Assembly (NCBI GenBank): GCA_021229015.1
Contig: CM037780.1
Coordinates: forward strand, 65,201,354-65,265,353
Source of the DNA: Solen grandis
Taxonomy: Eukaryota; Mollusca; Bivalvia; Adapedonta; Solenidae
Direction of reading: 5' to 3'
Length of the DNA: 64,000 nt
The notes beneath the pieces were generated by a model. It was given only the letters and a program-made list of their open reading frames with translations. It had not been told where the DNA came from and did no database searches. Position numbers and translations under genes: made by a program. Below, one piece after another: positions 25,389 through 36,373 of the stretch (position 1 is the stretch's first letter; each line of letters starts with the position of its first letter).

Positions 25389-25690
25389 CTGTCCAAACCA
25401 TGTCATATTTTGCTATGATGTCGCTAAATAATGATTACATCATTTTCCGTAATTTCATATATTTTTCACAATAAGAAAGCATTTTGCTTCAATAAATAAT
25501 AAAGTTAAACACTTAAATTGAACCGTTGCCCCGGGGTAGCTGAAATGCATTTCTATAGCTAAATGGTACATGTATACTTACAGTACAGTATTGGTCAGTA
25601 GTGATTTATACAGCAGAAAAATGTTTTAACCACCAACTTCCATAAGGAAGTTACAAGAAAAGTCTACATATTTTTTGGACAACCCTCATA

Positions 25691-25900
25691 CCAGTTGAGG
25701 TTTGAGCTGGTTATAAAGAAAGCATAACTATTCAGGTGTGAGCTGGTTGTATAGGGAACATACCTATAAAGGAAGCATACCTGTTCAGGTGTGCCCTGGT
25801 TTTATTTGGAGCATAATTATTCTTTGTGAGCTTGTTGTACTTGTGCAGTTGTGAGCTAATCGTACAGAAAGCTTACCTTTGCAGGTGTGAGTTGGTTGTA
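25691..25900. repeat. Degenerate 36-45 bp repeats, right block reaching the exon end
   Basis: The same units as 22930-23140. The last unit (CTTACCTTTGCAGGTGTGAG, TTGGTTGTAT) contains the splice donor and final codons of the MG6 exon. Confidence 0.75.
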
Positions 25901-26026
25901 TCCTCCCAGGATGTTTACACTTTTATCCACCATGCCAACAAAACATGTGGAAGCAGGGGCAGCACCCAGACTAAGGTTCACTGACTCTCCAGGCTGTACG
26001 GTCTCTTTGCTAAATGACATGCTTGC
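25877..26026 (-). CDS. Alpha-2-macroglobulin/CD109-like protein, MG6 exon
   Basis: This is a 50-codon, phase 0-0 exon with acceptor TTTGACAG and donor GTAAGC. It reads ASMSFSKETVQPGESVNL, an N-L-S glycosylation site, APASTCFVGMVDKSVNILGG and YNQLTPAK. The motif C-x-V-G-x-V-D-K-S-V-x-I-L matches the conserved strand of macroglobulin domain 6 in alpha-2-macroglobulin, CD109, insect TEPs and complement C3-type proteins (vertebrate versions read C-A-V-R-A-V-D-K/Q-S-V). These are large secreted or membrane-anchored protease traps and opsonins of innate immunity. The last 25 or so coding bases together with the splice donor are also a unit of the minisatellite found downstream in the intron (see findings). 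Confidence 0.85.
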
Positions 26027-26261
26027 CTGTCAAATATGAACATGTAGAAACCAATAGCAAGGTCAGAATACATAACATTGTATGCAAAATTCATTATCAA
26101 TCTACTACAGTTTCAGGATGGACTCTTTCCATGATGGACACTGAGTGATATATGACACACCAACTTGTCATAAACTACCTTTGGGCCAACCAAACAAAAG
26201 CTTCCAGGGTCAAGTGGTTGTACAATTATGGGTCAAACCAGAATTCAGAACTTACTTAGCA

Positions 26262-26399
26262 TGTGACCTTGTAGCCAGAGCCCCTTACAACTGAAGGTTC
26301 AAGTCCCAGCAGGGTCACTCAAATTTTTCATATGAGGAAGAAGTCTTAAATGGTTGATGGTTTAACCAAGGTGCCTCTGTAATAAGCTGGATGTCATTA
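26262..26399 (+). repeat. tRNA-derived SINE
   Basis: GGTTCAAGTCCCAGCAGGGT resembles a tRNA B box. It is followed by TGAGGAAGAAGTC...GGTTGATGGTT and TAATAAGCTGGATGTCAT, the core and tail of the SINE at 8747-8962. It is interrupted by the MITE at 26400. Confidence 0.5.
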
Positions 26400-26612
26400 T
26401 TAACCCTTTCCCTAAAACCAATAAAACCAGATCAGCCTGCGAGTAACTCGCAGGCTGATCAGGTTTTATGCTGTACGCTGCTCCTCAGTGGTCTGGAAAT
26501 GAGGATTTTTTAATTAAATTTGGTAAGGTTTAACTGTGGTTTTCTGCAGATCAGGCTTTATGTGGTACCTATTGAGTGCGTCAAAATGAGTCTAATTGAG
26601 GGAAAGGGTTAA
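26400..26612 (+). mobile_element. TTAA-flanked palindromic MITE
   Basis: Both TTAA sites are present. The 15-bp-arm palindrome is intact (GATCAGCCTGCGAGT, A, ACTCGCAGGCTGATC). About 35 bp are deleted after the left terminus. It is inserted at the end of a SINE (26262-26399). Confidence 0.75.
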
Positions 26613-26815
26613 ATGATTGAAGTTCAGTCACAACAATGGAAAACTCAATCACAACCATTGCAGTAATCAAACTTGAAACAGATTATGGCCATGAACAGTC
26701 TTCTCATCTGATGGAGATTGCTAAAGAAATAAATATGTTAGAATGTAAACAAATTATGGATAATGATAGACATCTTAAACCTTGAACAGATGAAATTTTA
26801 AAGTAAAGGAATTAT

Positions 26816-27678
26816 ACAAGAGGGCCAAAATGGCCCTGAATCGCTCACTTGAGAAATATTGCTTTCATTGCTTTTTACAACATAGTCATAGTGATAACAA
26901 AATCCATGCAGAAGAACAGAAATGTAATCTTCAATCCTCACAAAAACTGTACCTGTGGTCCACAAAAACAAAGTTACCCCTAGGGTGGGACCAATTTTTA
27001 CCCAAGGGCCATCATTTGAAAAAATGGTTCATGTCCACAATCCATGTTACATACCAAATATCTAAATCCATGATCTTGAGGTTTCTGACAAGGATATCTT
27101 TTAAAAATCTTTCCTTCGTAAGTCTATACAAAATCAAATGACCCCTGGGATGGGGCCAATCTTGACCCCAGAGTCATAATTTGAACAAACTTGATAGATA
27201 TCTTTAAGGCCATGTTACACATGAAATATCAAAACTCAAGGACTTGTGGTTTCTGACAAGAAGATTTTTCTAAATTTTCCTATATAAGCCTATGTAAGAT
27301 AAAGTAACCCATGGGGCGGGGCCAATTTAACTCCTGGGTCATGATTTAAGCAAACTTGGTAGAGGTCTGTTTGATAATGCTACGCACTAAATATCTAAGC
27401 TCTAGGCCTTGCAGTTTTACAGAAGATTTTCAAAGATTGCATATTTAAAATCAATTTTGAGCTCCTGTGACCTACCTTTTCAACCAATCAAACAATTTGA
27501 ACAATTTTGATAGAAGGCATCAAAAGGATCAATCCTGCAAAATTTCAAAAAAGGAAAGGAAATTAAAACTAAAGGAAATTGTTGACGCCGGATGCACGCA
27601 TGCACAGACACCGGACACCAGACAAAAGGTGATCACAATAGTTAACTATGAGTACGTTTTGCTCAGGTGAGCTAAAAA
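26816..27678 (+). mobile_element. Hairpin-ended element, CTCACC type
   Basis: The left end is ACAAGAGGGCCAAAATGGCC followed by GCTCACTTGAG. The right end is GCTCAGGTGAGC then TAAAAAA. Core units resemble those of 24598-25388 (GGGGCCAATCTTGACCCCAG). It lies in the intron between the MG5 and MG6 exons. Confidence 0.75.
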
Positions 27679-27756
27679 AGAATGGAATTTGATGGTTAGA
27701 TGACAATTACCTGTTCTACTGATTTTGTCAGGTCTGTAGTCCATCAAGTTACATAC

Positions 27757-27947
27757 CTTGTTCCCAAAGCAGCTCTTAACCTTGATATTGATAGATGTAG
27801 AGACCACCTCATTGTCCTCTCTGACATAGTACAGTAAGACAGACACATCGGGTCTCATGTCGCGGGTCACATACACTGGCATCTTGAACATGGAGATAAC
27901 GTTGGGTTCCTCTACGGTGGGATCTTCAGGGTTGGGTAACACACCTG
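27757..27947 (-). CDS. Alpha-2-macroglobulin/CD109-like protein, MG5 exon
   Basis: The exon has 63 whole codons and a GTATGT donor. The acceptor is either at 27947 (CTTCAG) or three bases further on (CAGCAG, a NAGNAG acceptor), which would add or drop one Ala. It reads GVLPNPEDPTVEEPNVISMF, then PVYVTRDMRPDVSVLLYYV, then EVVSTSINIKVKSCFGNK. The sequence P-x-x-x-V-L-x-Y-Y-V followed by G/N-E-V-V and ending K-x-C-F-x-N-K is the typical end of macroglobulin domain 5 in A2M/CD109 proteins. It runs in phase directly into the MG6 exon. Together with the other exons this gives a readable 193-residue stretch without stops, so the locus is not obviously a pseudogene, but its N-terminal MG1-4 exons are not seen. 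Confidence 0.85.
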
Positions 27948-28595
27948 CTGAAGCATTGACAGACAATAAGAGTTAAAGTCTGCTTCAGATCCATTACTTT
28001 GTGTTCCATTACCATGGACTCCACTAAAATGGTAGCATCTCATGGGCAGCTCTTGTCAGGCTTCATTCAGAATTACCACACCAGAGCTATCAAAAAGATG
28101 ACCTATGTGACAAAATGTAAAACCTGTTTGAGGAAATTACTACTCCTAAAAATATTTTTTAGAAGAAATTTGCGAATTTTAAGTTGAGAGAAATGTGTTG
28201 CACGCTACTTTATTCACTTTTACATCTATTTTCATGTTCATTCTTCAGTCTCAGTTCAATTCTTTGTTTACTGACATAGACTGACTGAGTATGGTATAAC
28301 ATTTGACAGTTTTGAATCTTTTAACAAGATCTAATGGTATTCTTGAAAAGTTTTTTCAGGATTTTTTCATCAAGAGTATGCCATAGGTCTCAAGGTCACC
28401 TGCATAATGAAGAGGTCTATCCATTTAAATAACTGTCAAAATATTGAAATAATCAAATGAAGCACATATAAGTTATAGCAGATTAACCAAATGGTAAAAC
28501 TGTCTGGATGCCGCTTTTTCATCAAAAGTTGTTCAAAGGTCAAGGTCACAAAGTCAACTGCATAATGTTAAGTACATAGAAGTTATAACAGATTA

Positions 28596-28720
28596 ACAAG
28601 TGTTCCCTGGAACACTTGTCTCCTGCTGAAGCATGACAGAAAAAGTGTGACGGACGAACAGACAGACGACTGAAAAGTGATCCCTATATGTCATCTCTTC
28701 TTACAGCATGTGACACAAAA
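28596..28720 (+). mobile_element. Minimal hairpin-ended element without core units
   Basis: The left hairpin AAGTGTTCCCTGGAACACTT is followed within 60 bp by GTGTGACGGACGAACAGACA and by the right-end-like TTACAGCATGTGACACAAAA. The whole is about 125 bp. Confidence 0.5.
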
Positions 28721-28889
28721 AGAGGATCAACCTGAGTGAACCCACAAAGCCTGATGCCCACCCGCACATATTAAATTTAAAGGACAGATTTTTTCTTTAA
28801 AAATAAAAATGAAATAAATAAAGCTGAGGAGTACATCGAGACCAATAGCAACAAGGTCATGAGCTGAGAAACAAACAATCTCACTTTAC

Positions 28890-28932
28890 CTTTCTTTTTC
28901 CTACGTTCTCCTTTTGGGGCAATCTCTTCCTT
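28890..28932 (-). CDS. Alpha-2-macroglobulin-like protein, basic linker mini-exon
   Basis: This 43-bp exon has a TTTTACAG acceptor and a GTAAAG donor and encodes KEEIAPKGERRKKK plus one base. It is phase 0 on entry and phase 1 on exit, fitting the exons on both sides. The Arg/Lys-rich end is unusual for the neighbourhood of MG5 and could be a protease-sensitive or lineage-specific insertion. It is not recognisable on its own; support is the splice signals, phase continuity and position. Confidence 0.55.
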
Positions 28933-29134
28933 CTGTAAAAGTCAAGCTTGAATATTACAAAATATACCAATAATATATTATCATATATCCTGATCAAATG
29001 TCAAGATGGGTTACAACTACACTCCTCATCCCTGACCTAATGGTCTGACATCAGCCATAATAGTAATAGTTCATTTTGTTAGCACCTTTGGTCAAGATCT
29101 TACACACAGCCTCCGAGTCTCATGGTAACTATAA

Positions 29135-29977
29135 CACAAGAAGTTGTCAGAAGACAACAAAGCTCGCCGAGCAGACCACTTTCCTGAAGAGCTAAAAAGT
29201 TGCTGAAATAAAAACAGCTAATACCCCTGTCCTAGATTTTTAAGTTGATTTACCAACTGAACTATTTTGTCTTGACTGTCAAATCTTGCTCATGTGTGTG
29301 TGCATATGTACATATACTCACACACTATAAAATTGAAGAAACCATGAATTTTCAGTCTGTTATATTTTATTTTCACATCTTCAACAATCCAAATCACAGA
29401 GTAAAGAATTTGGAATTTTGAAAATACCATCAATTCCACAAGTTAACAAAAACCAGGTGTTTTTTTAATCTAATCTGAAAAGGGGCCATAACTGTGTGGA
29501 CATGTGGACCAAACACTATTCAAATATGTCAACCTGTATGGGAGTTATCATGTGGACAATGTGATTTTGCAAATTCTAGGTCGAAAAGGGACAATAACTG
29601 TAAAAAAAATTACGGATTTTGCCAAATGTTAAAATTGACCTTCAAAATTTTTTTTTTTTGATAAACATGTGTACCAAAAATTAATTAAATTATTTCAATT
29701 ATGTCAATCTGTTTGGTAATTTTTATACAGACAAGTTTTTTTTGCAAATTCTAAGTCAAAATGGGACCATTACTGTGTAGAAAATTTAAAGATTTTCCCC
29801 AAAATCTATTTTGACCGTCATTTTATTAGGATCAACATGTGTGGATCAACATGTGTATCAAATCTTATTTAAATATGTTGATCCATTCCAGAATTATCCT
29901 GTGGAAACTAAAATTTGATGCCCCCCACCCCCAATCTAATAGCTCTCCGAGGATTTCCTCCTGGCAAGCTAAAACTG
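29135..29977 (+). mobile_element. Hairpin-ended element, AGCTC(G/T)CCGAG type
   Basis: The left end is ACAAGAA, hairpin GTTGTCAGAAGACAAC, then AAAGCTCGCCGAG. The right end is AATAGCTCTCCGAGGATTTC then CTGGCAAGCTAAAA. Core units contain AAAAGGGGCCATAACTGTG. Confidence 0.6.
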
Positions 29978-30450
29978 CCTCCAGGTCAGTGTGCATGAAT
30001 CTATTGACCAAACTAATCAGTACAGGTCACATTCAGCTAAGTCATTAACAGTAAGGTGTGCATAAGACAAAAGCAGTAAAAATACAAAGTAATCTATAAT
30101 CAAGAGAATGGCAACAGAGTTTACTAGTGCAATGCTTTGCTGCGACCCTAAAACACCAGCAAATAGAAGTTAGCCACAAAGCAGCATAAATATGTTGGTG
30201 GATGACCATCAGCTGAAGATTAGTGCATGTGAAATGAAGAGATATAGTGTGAATGATTCAGAAATATATATTCAAAGTACAAACTGTTGTAAACCTAAAC
30301 TCACTGCCCTGCTCAAGTCAGAATATTTCATAAGCAGTTTCAAAGTAAACTTCAACTTCTTGTTTTAATATGACAAAACAAAGGCAGCAGCAGAAGTAAT
30401 TCCAGTTTGGTTCTATAACCATGACTGCAGAAAGAAGAAGGAGGAGGAGA

Positions 30451-31176
30451 AAAGAGAGGGCCATAGTTTCCCTAGTTGGCCCATCTGACTACAAAAGCAA
30501 CCAGATTCAAGATTTTACCATCGGAACTATATTGTATCAATAATAACATATAAACATCTCATCCCCTTGAAGCCAAGAAATCATCCATGCTTTAGCAATT
30601 TCTTTAATTCAGGATAGAGAAAATTACACTGAATGAGTGACAGTTTCAGAGAGAAAGAATTTTATTGTTTCTATTTAAATCATCTAGGCAAACTAGCTCA
30701 CCCTCTGGAAGTCTCATTTTTCAATGAATCAAATTTTGTTTAAATATTTATGATGGAAGACTATGAAGTGATAATTTGTGCCAAATAACTTAATTCTGAC
30801 ATCAAGGGATAAACCTTATTAAAATAGCAATATGGATTGAGAGCTATCAGGTAATCATTTGTATAATTAAATCTGACAGTTCATTTCAGAAATTTTGAAA
30901 TATATAAGGAAACTAGCTGACCCTTTGTGGACATCATTTTTCAACTTTATTTAGTACTATCTAAAGAATAAAATTCTTCCTGAATTGATATAGTATTTTA
31001 GCCATTTTTGTGGTCGTTCACCCAAGGATCCTCCCATGCCAAGTTTCATCAATATCTACCCTGTGGTTTCAAAGATGTCATTTAAAGCAAATTGTTGATG
31101 ATAGAAGATGGCAGACAATAACAACAGGGTGATTACAACAGCTCTCCTGGTGAATGTTGTGCTCAGGTGAGCTAAA
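30451..31176 (+). mobile_element. Hairpin-ended element, CTCACC-related, old copy
   Basis: The left end AGAGAGGGCCATAGTTTCCC is degraded. The right end is GCTCTCCTGGTGAATGTTGT then GCTCAGGTGAGCTAAAA. The interior has CCAAGGATCCTCCCATGCC as in the 2951-4196 element. Confidence 0.5.
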
Positions 31177-31477
31177 ACCCTGAGTGGACAGAAAAAATAT
31201 GGACAAGGTACGATGTAGAATCTCATGTGCTGAACATGTAAACCTTAATGGACATCATTTCCTTCTACCCATTTGGGGTCTCCTTTATTAGGGATTTATA
31301 TGGGCAATTCTGGAAGAGGATCACAATGTTACCATTTGTATAAATGAAATTTAGTTTAAACTATTAAATTTTAGAGGAAAATACTTCTTAAATTCTTTTG
31401 TAAATATAACATCTGGAAACTAGCCCCCAAACACCCCCCACCCAACCCCCTCTCCTGGGAGCCTCATTTTAAATGGT

Positions 31478-31866
31478 ATATTGTTTTTAGATTCTGATAT
31501 AATGTTGTATATGCATGTTGTATTATATTGTTTTTAGATTCTGATATAATGTTGTATATGCATGTTGTATTATATTGTTTTTAGATTCTGATATAATGTT
31601 GTATATGCATGTTGTATTATATTGTTTTTAGATTCTGATATAATGTTGTATATGCATGTTGTATTATATTGTTTTTAGATTTTTTTAGATTCTGATATAA
31701 TGTTGTATATGCATGTTGTATTATATTGTTTTTAGATTCTGATATAATGTTGTATATGCATGTTGTATTATATTGTTTTTAGATTCTGATATAATGTTGT
31801 ATATGCATGTTGTATTATATTGTTTTTAGATTCTGATATAATGTTGTATATGCATGTTGTATTATT
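31478..31866. repeat. 47-bp tandem array (about 8 copies)
   Basis: The unit TTGTTTTTAGATTCTGATAT, AATGTTGTATATGCATGTTG, TATTATA is almost without divergence between copies. One copy has a TTTTTTAG duplication near 31680. It lies in the intron just past the donor of the exon at 31953-32029. Confidence 0.9.
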
Positions 31867-31952
31867 ATGCTTCTTTGATGTGGACAATATGGAAAATTGG
31901 TTTCTGCCAAATACATTATCCACTATAAATACTTACTGACTTACTAACTTAC

Positions 31953-32029
31953 CTCTGACCCAGTCTCTGTAAACACATCTGAATCTGAATCTGTTGTTAA
32001 AGGCTTGGGGATTTTGGTGGTTGGGGGAA
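31953..32029 (-). CDS. Alpha-2-macroglobulin-like protein, acidic linker exon
   Basis: This 77-bp exon has a CATTTCAG acceptor and a GTAAGT donor and encodes PPTTKIPKPLTTDSDSDVF then TETGSE. It is Pro/Thr-rich then Asp/Glu-rich, with no recognisable domain. It exits in phase 0, matching the mini-exon at 28890-28932. It is the most upstream exon of this locus that I can support. It needs a preceding exon ending in phase 1, which I could not find between 32 and 43.6 kb. Confidence 0.5.
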
Positions 32030-32045
32030 CTGAAATGAAAATGTA

Positions 32046-34090
32046 ACAAGAATGCCAATGATGCCACAATATATGCCACCACAAAATATAAAGACCAAGA
32101 GGGATCTTTTAATTATTGCTTTGAACATTTCTGTAAGCATATGCTCATAATGAAGTCTGTAAGACCAATTAATTTAGCTGAGAGATAGAACCCTAAAAAT
32201 GCTTCCAATATGACAGTAGGTCAAATAGCAGTATGAATCCTTTTTTCTTTCTCCACATAACTCACTGTACCAGAAAATCCCTGCTTTATGCACTTTTACC
32301 TGTTTAGAAACTTGATTTTTTCTCCCTGCTTTGTGCATATCTACCCAGTATAGTAATGACATTGCCCAAGTTTTCAAAAGATTAGGTCAGACACATACAA
32401 GAAGTTGCATTCACAAAGCTGAAATATCAATCAGCTAAAGAGACTAAATTTCAAGGGACAAAAATCTTGCAAAAATGAATGAACCGGAAAATTGCCACTT
32501 CATGCACATCTACCTATTACAGTAGTTAGGAGTTGCGTTTACAAGGCTGCAATATCAATCAGCTACAGAGACTAAGTTTCAAGGGACACAAATCTTGTAA
32601 CAAGAGGGCCAAGATGGCCCTTGGTCGCTCACCTGAGAAAGATGATTGCTTAAGAAATAAAGATGCTTGAGTGTAAAAGTGAAATCTGGCTTTTTTTATG
32701 GTGAAATGGGCATTACTCCTAAATTTACAAGTCAATATCAGTTATAATTGAACCCGATTGTGAGATTATGGGCATAAACATTGTCTTAAAGTTTAAAAAT
32801 GATTGTTAAAAAAATGAAGTTGGTAGAGAATAAACAAAGTGAAATCTTGCATTTTTTGTATTAAAAGGGGCATAACTCCTGACCTAAATGACCCATCTCA
32901 GCCACAATTGAACTCAATCGAGACATTATGGTCATTAACAATGTCATAAAGTTTGAAGATGATTGCTAAAAAAAGGAAGATGCTAGAGTGTAAACAACGT
33001 GAAATATGGCTTTTTTTATATTAAAAGGGGCATAACTCCTGACCAAATTCGATCTCAGCCATAATCGAACTCAATCGAGACCTTATGGTCATAAGCATTG
33101 TCATAAAGTTTGAAGATAATTGCTCATGAAATGAAGATGCTAGAGTGCAAACAATGTGAAATCTGGCTTTTTTTTAATATTAAAAGGGGCATAACTCCTG
33201 ACCTAATGTTCCGATATCAGCCATAATCGAACTTGGCCGAGATTTTATGGTCATAAACATTGATATAAAGTTTTAAGATAATTGCTCATGAAATGAAGAT
33301 GCTAGAGTGCAAACAATGTGAAATCTGGCTTTTTTGAATTTTAAAAGGGGCATAACTCCTGACCTAATGTTCCGATATCAGCCATAATCGAACTTGGCCG
33401 AGATTTTATGGTCATAAACATTGATATAAAGTTTTAAGATAATTGCTCATGAAATGAAGATGCTAGAGTGCAAACAATGTGAAATCTGGCTTTTTTGAAT
33501 TTTAAAAGGGGCATAACTCCTGACCTAATGTTCCGATATCAGCCATAATCGAACTTGGCCGAGATTTTATAGTTATAAACATTGTTTTAAAGTTTGAAGA
33601 TAATTGCTCATAAAATGAAGATGCTAGAGTGCAAACAATGTGAAATCTGGCTTTTTTGAATTTTAAAAGGGGCATAACTCCTGACCTAATGTTCCGATAT
33701 CAGCCATAATCGAACTTGGCCGAGATTTTATGGTTATAAACATTGTTTAAAAGTTTGAAGATAATTGCTCATAAAATGAAGATGCTAGAGTGCAAACGAA
33801 CAAATTGTGGACGACGGAGGACGGACGGACGGACGGACGGACGACGGACATTCATCGATCCTAAAAGCTCATCCTGAGCACACGTGCTCAGGTGAGCTAA
33901 AAATCAATGGACCGAAAAATCACCACTTCGTGCACATCTACCTATTATAGTAATGACATTGACCTAGTTTTGAAAAGATTCATTCAGAAATGTAGGAGGA
34001 GTTGTGTTCACAAGATATGGACGTACTGACGTACAGACGGACGGAGAAGATGACGCAAATATACGACCGCCTCTGGTGGCGTATAAAAAA
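32046..34090 (+). mobile_element. Hairpin-ended element, CGCCACC type, split by a nested copy
   Basis: The left end is ACAAGAATGCCAATGATGCC followed by TATATGCCACCAC. The right end CGCCTCTGGTGGCGTATAAA pairs with it (11 of 12). Near the right end is GACGTACAGACGGACGGAG. The element is interrupted by the CTCACC-type element at 32600-33903. Confidence 0.6.
32600..33903 (+). mobile_element. Hairpin-ended element, CTCACC type, young copy
   Basis: The left end is ACAAGAGGGCCAAGATGGCC followed by GCTCACCTGAG. The right end is GCTCATCCTGAGCACACGTG and CTCAGGTGAGC then TAAAAA. It has about seven core units of about 160 bp (TTAAAAGGGGCATAACTCCT); several consecutive ones are almost identical. A long (ACGG)n lies near 33818-33845. 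A close relative is at 52248-53380. Confidence 0.85.
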
Positions 34091-34800
34091 TAAAACTGAT
34101 AAATAACATGCATTTATATACTTGTATAAAGATAGAAACGCATGAAACATCAAACTGACTGTAAATTACAGTCAAGCTTTGCTACATTAAAATACAGAAA
34201 TGAATAGAAAAATATAAAGCAATTCAAAAGTAGAAAAGCCTACTGAAACTGAATATAACATACAAATAAACAGAAGATAGGGAAATTCTGAAATATGATG
34301 CTGAAATTTTAAAAGAAAAATAAAATAGGACAGTTACAGCAAACTTCACTTTTAAAGTACATAGTCATATTGAATTTGCAAAATAGCAAACATTTTGTTT
34401 GGTCCCTTATGAACCATATCCCACTGTATTTTAGTTGCTTGTAAAGAACTGCCTTTTCACATGTGAAAATCAACAACCATGATGCAGGTATCATAGCAAA
34501 TAACTTGTTCACACCTGTACCTGGTAAATCATCATGGTCACATGAGTTTTATGTAGGTGTCATTCAGATAGAGCGTCATGTTTTTCTACGGAAAAATAGA
34601 CAAAGAAATAATAACTAGAGCTATCACTGATTGTGAAAATGCTTTGATACAGGAGAACCCAGACTCCAGGCGAAGAATAGATAAGAACGTGTATACATAG
34701 TATATTGGTTATGATAGTAAGTAATAAGTAAGTAAAGTTTTTATTTAAAGTAGATTGAGAGTCAATTATGTATGTTTGGCACAATAGTTTAAAAGTGTAG
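34091..34800. other. No gene seen
   Basis: AT-rich sequence with no exon in either strand that I can support. 37691-38155 and 42795-43030 are similar. Confidence 0.5.
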
Positions 34801-35735
34801 AGTTACAATTCTTGGACACTGCACTTCTCCTAGTTGCAATCTGTTAACATTTTAAGTTTCAAGTAAAAGTAAATAACATGTATAATATTCCAGCTATGTT
34901 CGGGACAAGAAAAAAAAAAGCAATTTAACAATGGGAGATAATTATAAAATGGGACCAGGTAGAGTTAAAGTTCCTGGACACTGCATTTTTCCTAGATGCC
35001 ATCTGTTTACATTTTAAGTTTCAAGTAAATATCATGTATAATATTCCAGTATGTTCAGCAAAAAAAAAAAAAGCAATTTAAAAAGGGATAAAATGGGACC
35101 AGGTAGAGTTAAACTAGTTGCCATCTATTTACATTTTAAGTTTCAAGTCAATATCTTGTATAATTTGAGTTTTGTTTCGGACAAGAAAAAACTGAATTAA
35201 AGGGAGATAATTCAAAAATGGAACCAGGGCAATATATCTGTAATCCTTGAGATAACTCAAGTGAAATTTATGTCACGTACCTCTCCACCTAATTATCAGT
35301 GCACACACTCAATTTGAACTGAATTGGTTAAGAAATGTAGAAGAAGTTCCTGTCACAAGATATTTAGAGTAGAATCAGGGGCAAAAACTCAAGTGAAATT
35401 TATGTCACGCAGGTCTCCACCTGATTATGAATGCACACACAAAATCTGAACAGAATTGGTTAAGAAATGTAGAAGAAGTTTGCATCACCAGATATATAGA
35501 GCCGAATCAGGGGAAATAACTCTGTAATCCTTGAGATAACTCATGTGAAATTTATGTCACGCACGTCTCAACCTGATTATGAAAACGCACACAAAATTTG
35601 AACCAAATCAGTTATGAAATGTAGAAGTAGTTTGAGTCACAAGTTTTTGGGATGGACAGACAGACTGACAAACCAACAGACTGACTCCTATATACCCCCT
35701 CTCAAACTTTGTTTGTGGGAGTACAATAATAATCA
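34801..35735 (+). mobile_element. Remnant of a hairpin-ended element
   Basis: Repeated core-like units (AAAGGGAGATAATTCAAAAA; TCACCAGATATATAGAGCCG) lead to the right-end-like CTCTCAAACTTTGTTTGTGG then GAGTAC, after GGACAGACAGACTGACAAAC. No convincing left end was found. Confidence 0.45.
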
Positions 35736-35825
35736 GAGGCTATGCAGTTTGTAGAAAAACTTAAAACTTTACAAAGAAGGAACAACAAATATATCAGATT
35801 GACTTCATGATATTTACACACACAT

Positions 35826-36160
35826 TATATAGTTGGCACATGCATTTAATGGATCCACAGAGCATATACTTACAATGGGGTCCAATATTTATCTAGTTGG
35901 CACCTGCATTTAAATGGATCCACAGAGCATATACTTACAATGGGGTCCAATATTACACAATATCTAGGTTGGCACCCAATATAACACAATATCTAGTTGG
36001 CACATGCATTTAATAGATCCACAGAGAATATACTTACAATGGGGTCCAATATTACACAATATCTAGGTCGGCACCCAATATAAAACAATATCTAGTTGGC
36101 ACCTGCATTTAAATGGATCCACACAGCATATACCTACACAATATTTGGATTGACACCTTG
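35826..36160. repeat. Irregular array related to the 65-bp repeat
   Basis: TTACAATGGGGTCCAATATT, ACACAATATCTAGGTTGGCAC and GCATTTAATGGATCCACAGA recur with varying spacing. They are clearly related to the array at 41930-42794. Confidence 0.75.
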
Positions 36161-36373
36161 AATGCTGCATTCATGGGTGAAAGTTGAAAATTTTGGAAAT
36201 CCTGAAAATCTATCTGAGGGTCCAGGGGGCTGCTGAGGGTCCAGGGCAAAGCCCTGGGGGGTGGGGGTAAGGCAGGCAAAGCCCCTCAAAGCTCCAGGGA
36301 TGTAGCTATTTAGGAACTATTTTAAGCAAGTACAAACCACTTCTTATGTGAGTTCAATGGAACATCTTATACA

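Larger units (their letters stand above)
23142..25688. mobile_element. Mariner-like element carrying two nested elements
   Basis: Inverted ends CAAGGGATGTCCAAAAAATA (left) and, on the other strand, TGAGGGTTGTCCAAAAAATA (right) match at 27 of 31 positions when extended to AGACTTTT, and both are flanked by TA. About 680 bp of native sequence remains, with no intact transposase. Two hairpin-ended elements (23211-24285 and 24598-25388) are inserted in it. It interrupts a minisatellite in an intron of the macroglobulin gene. Confidence 0.7.
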
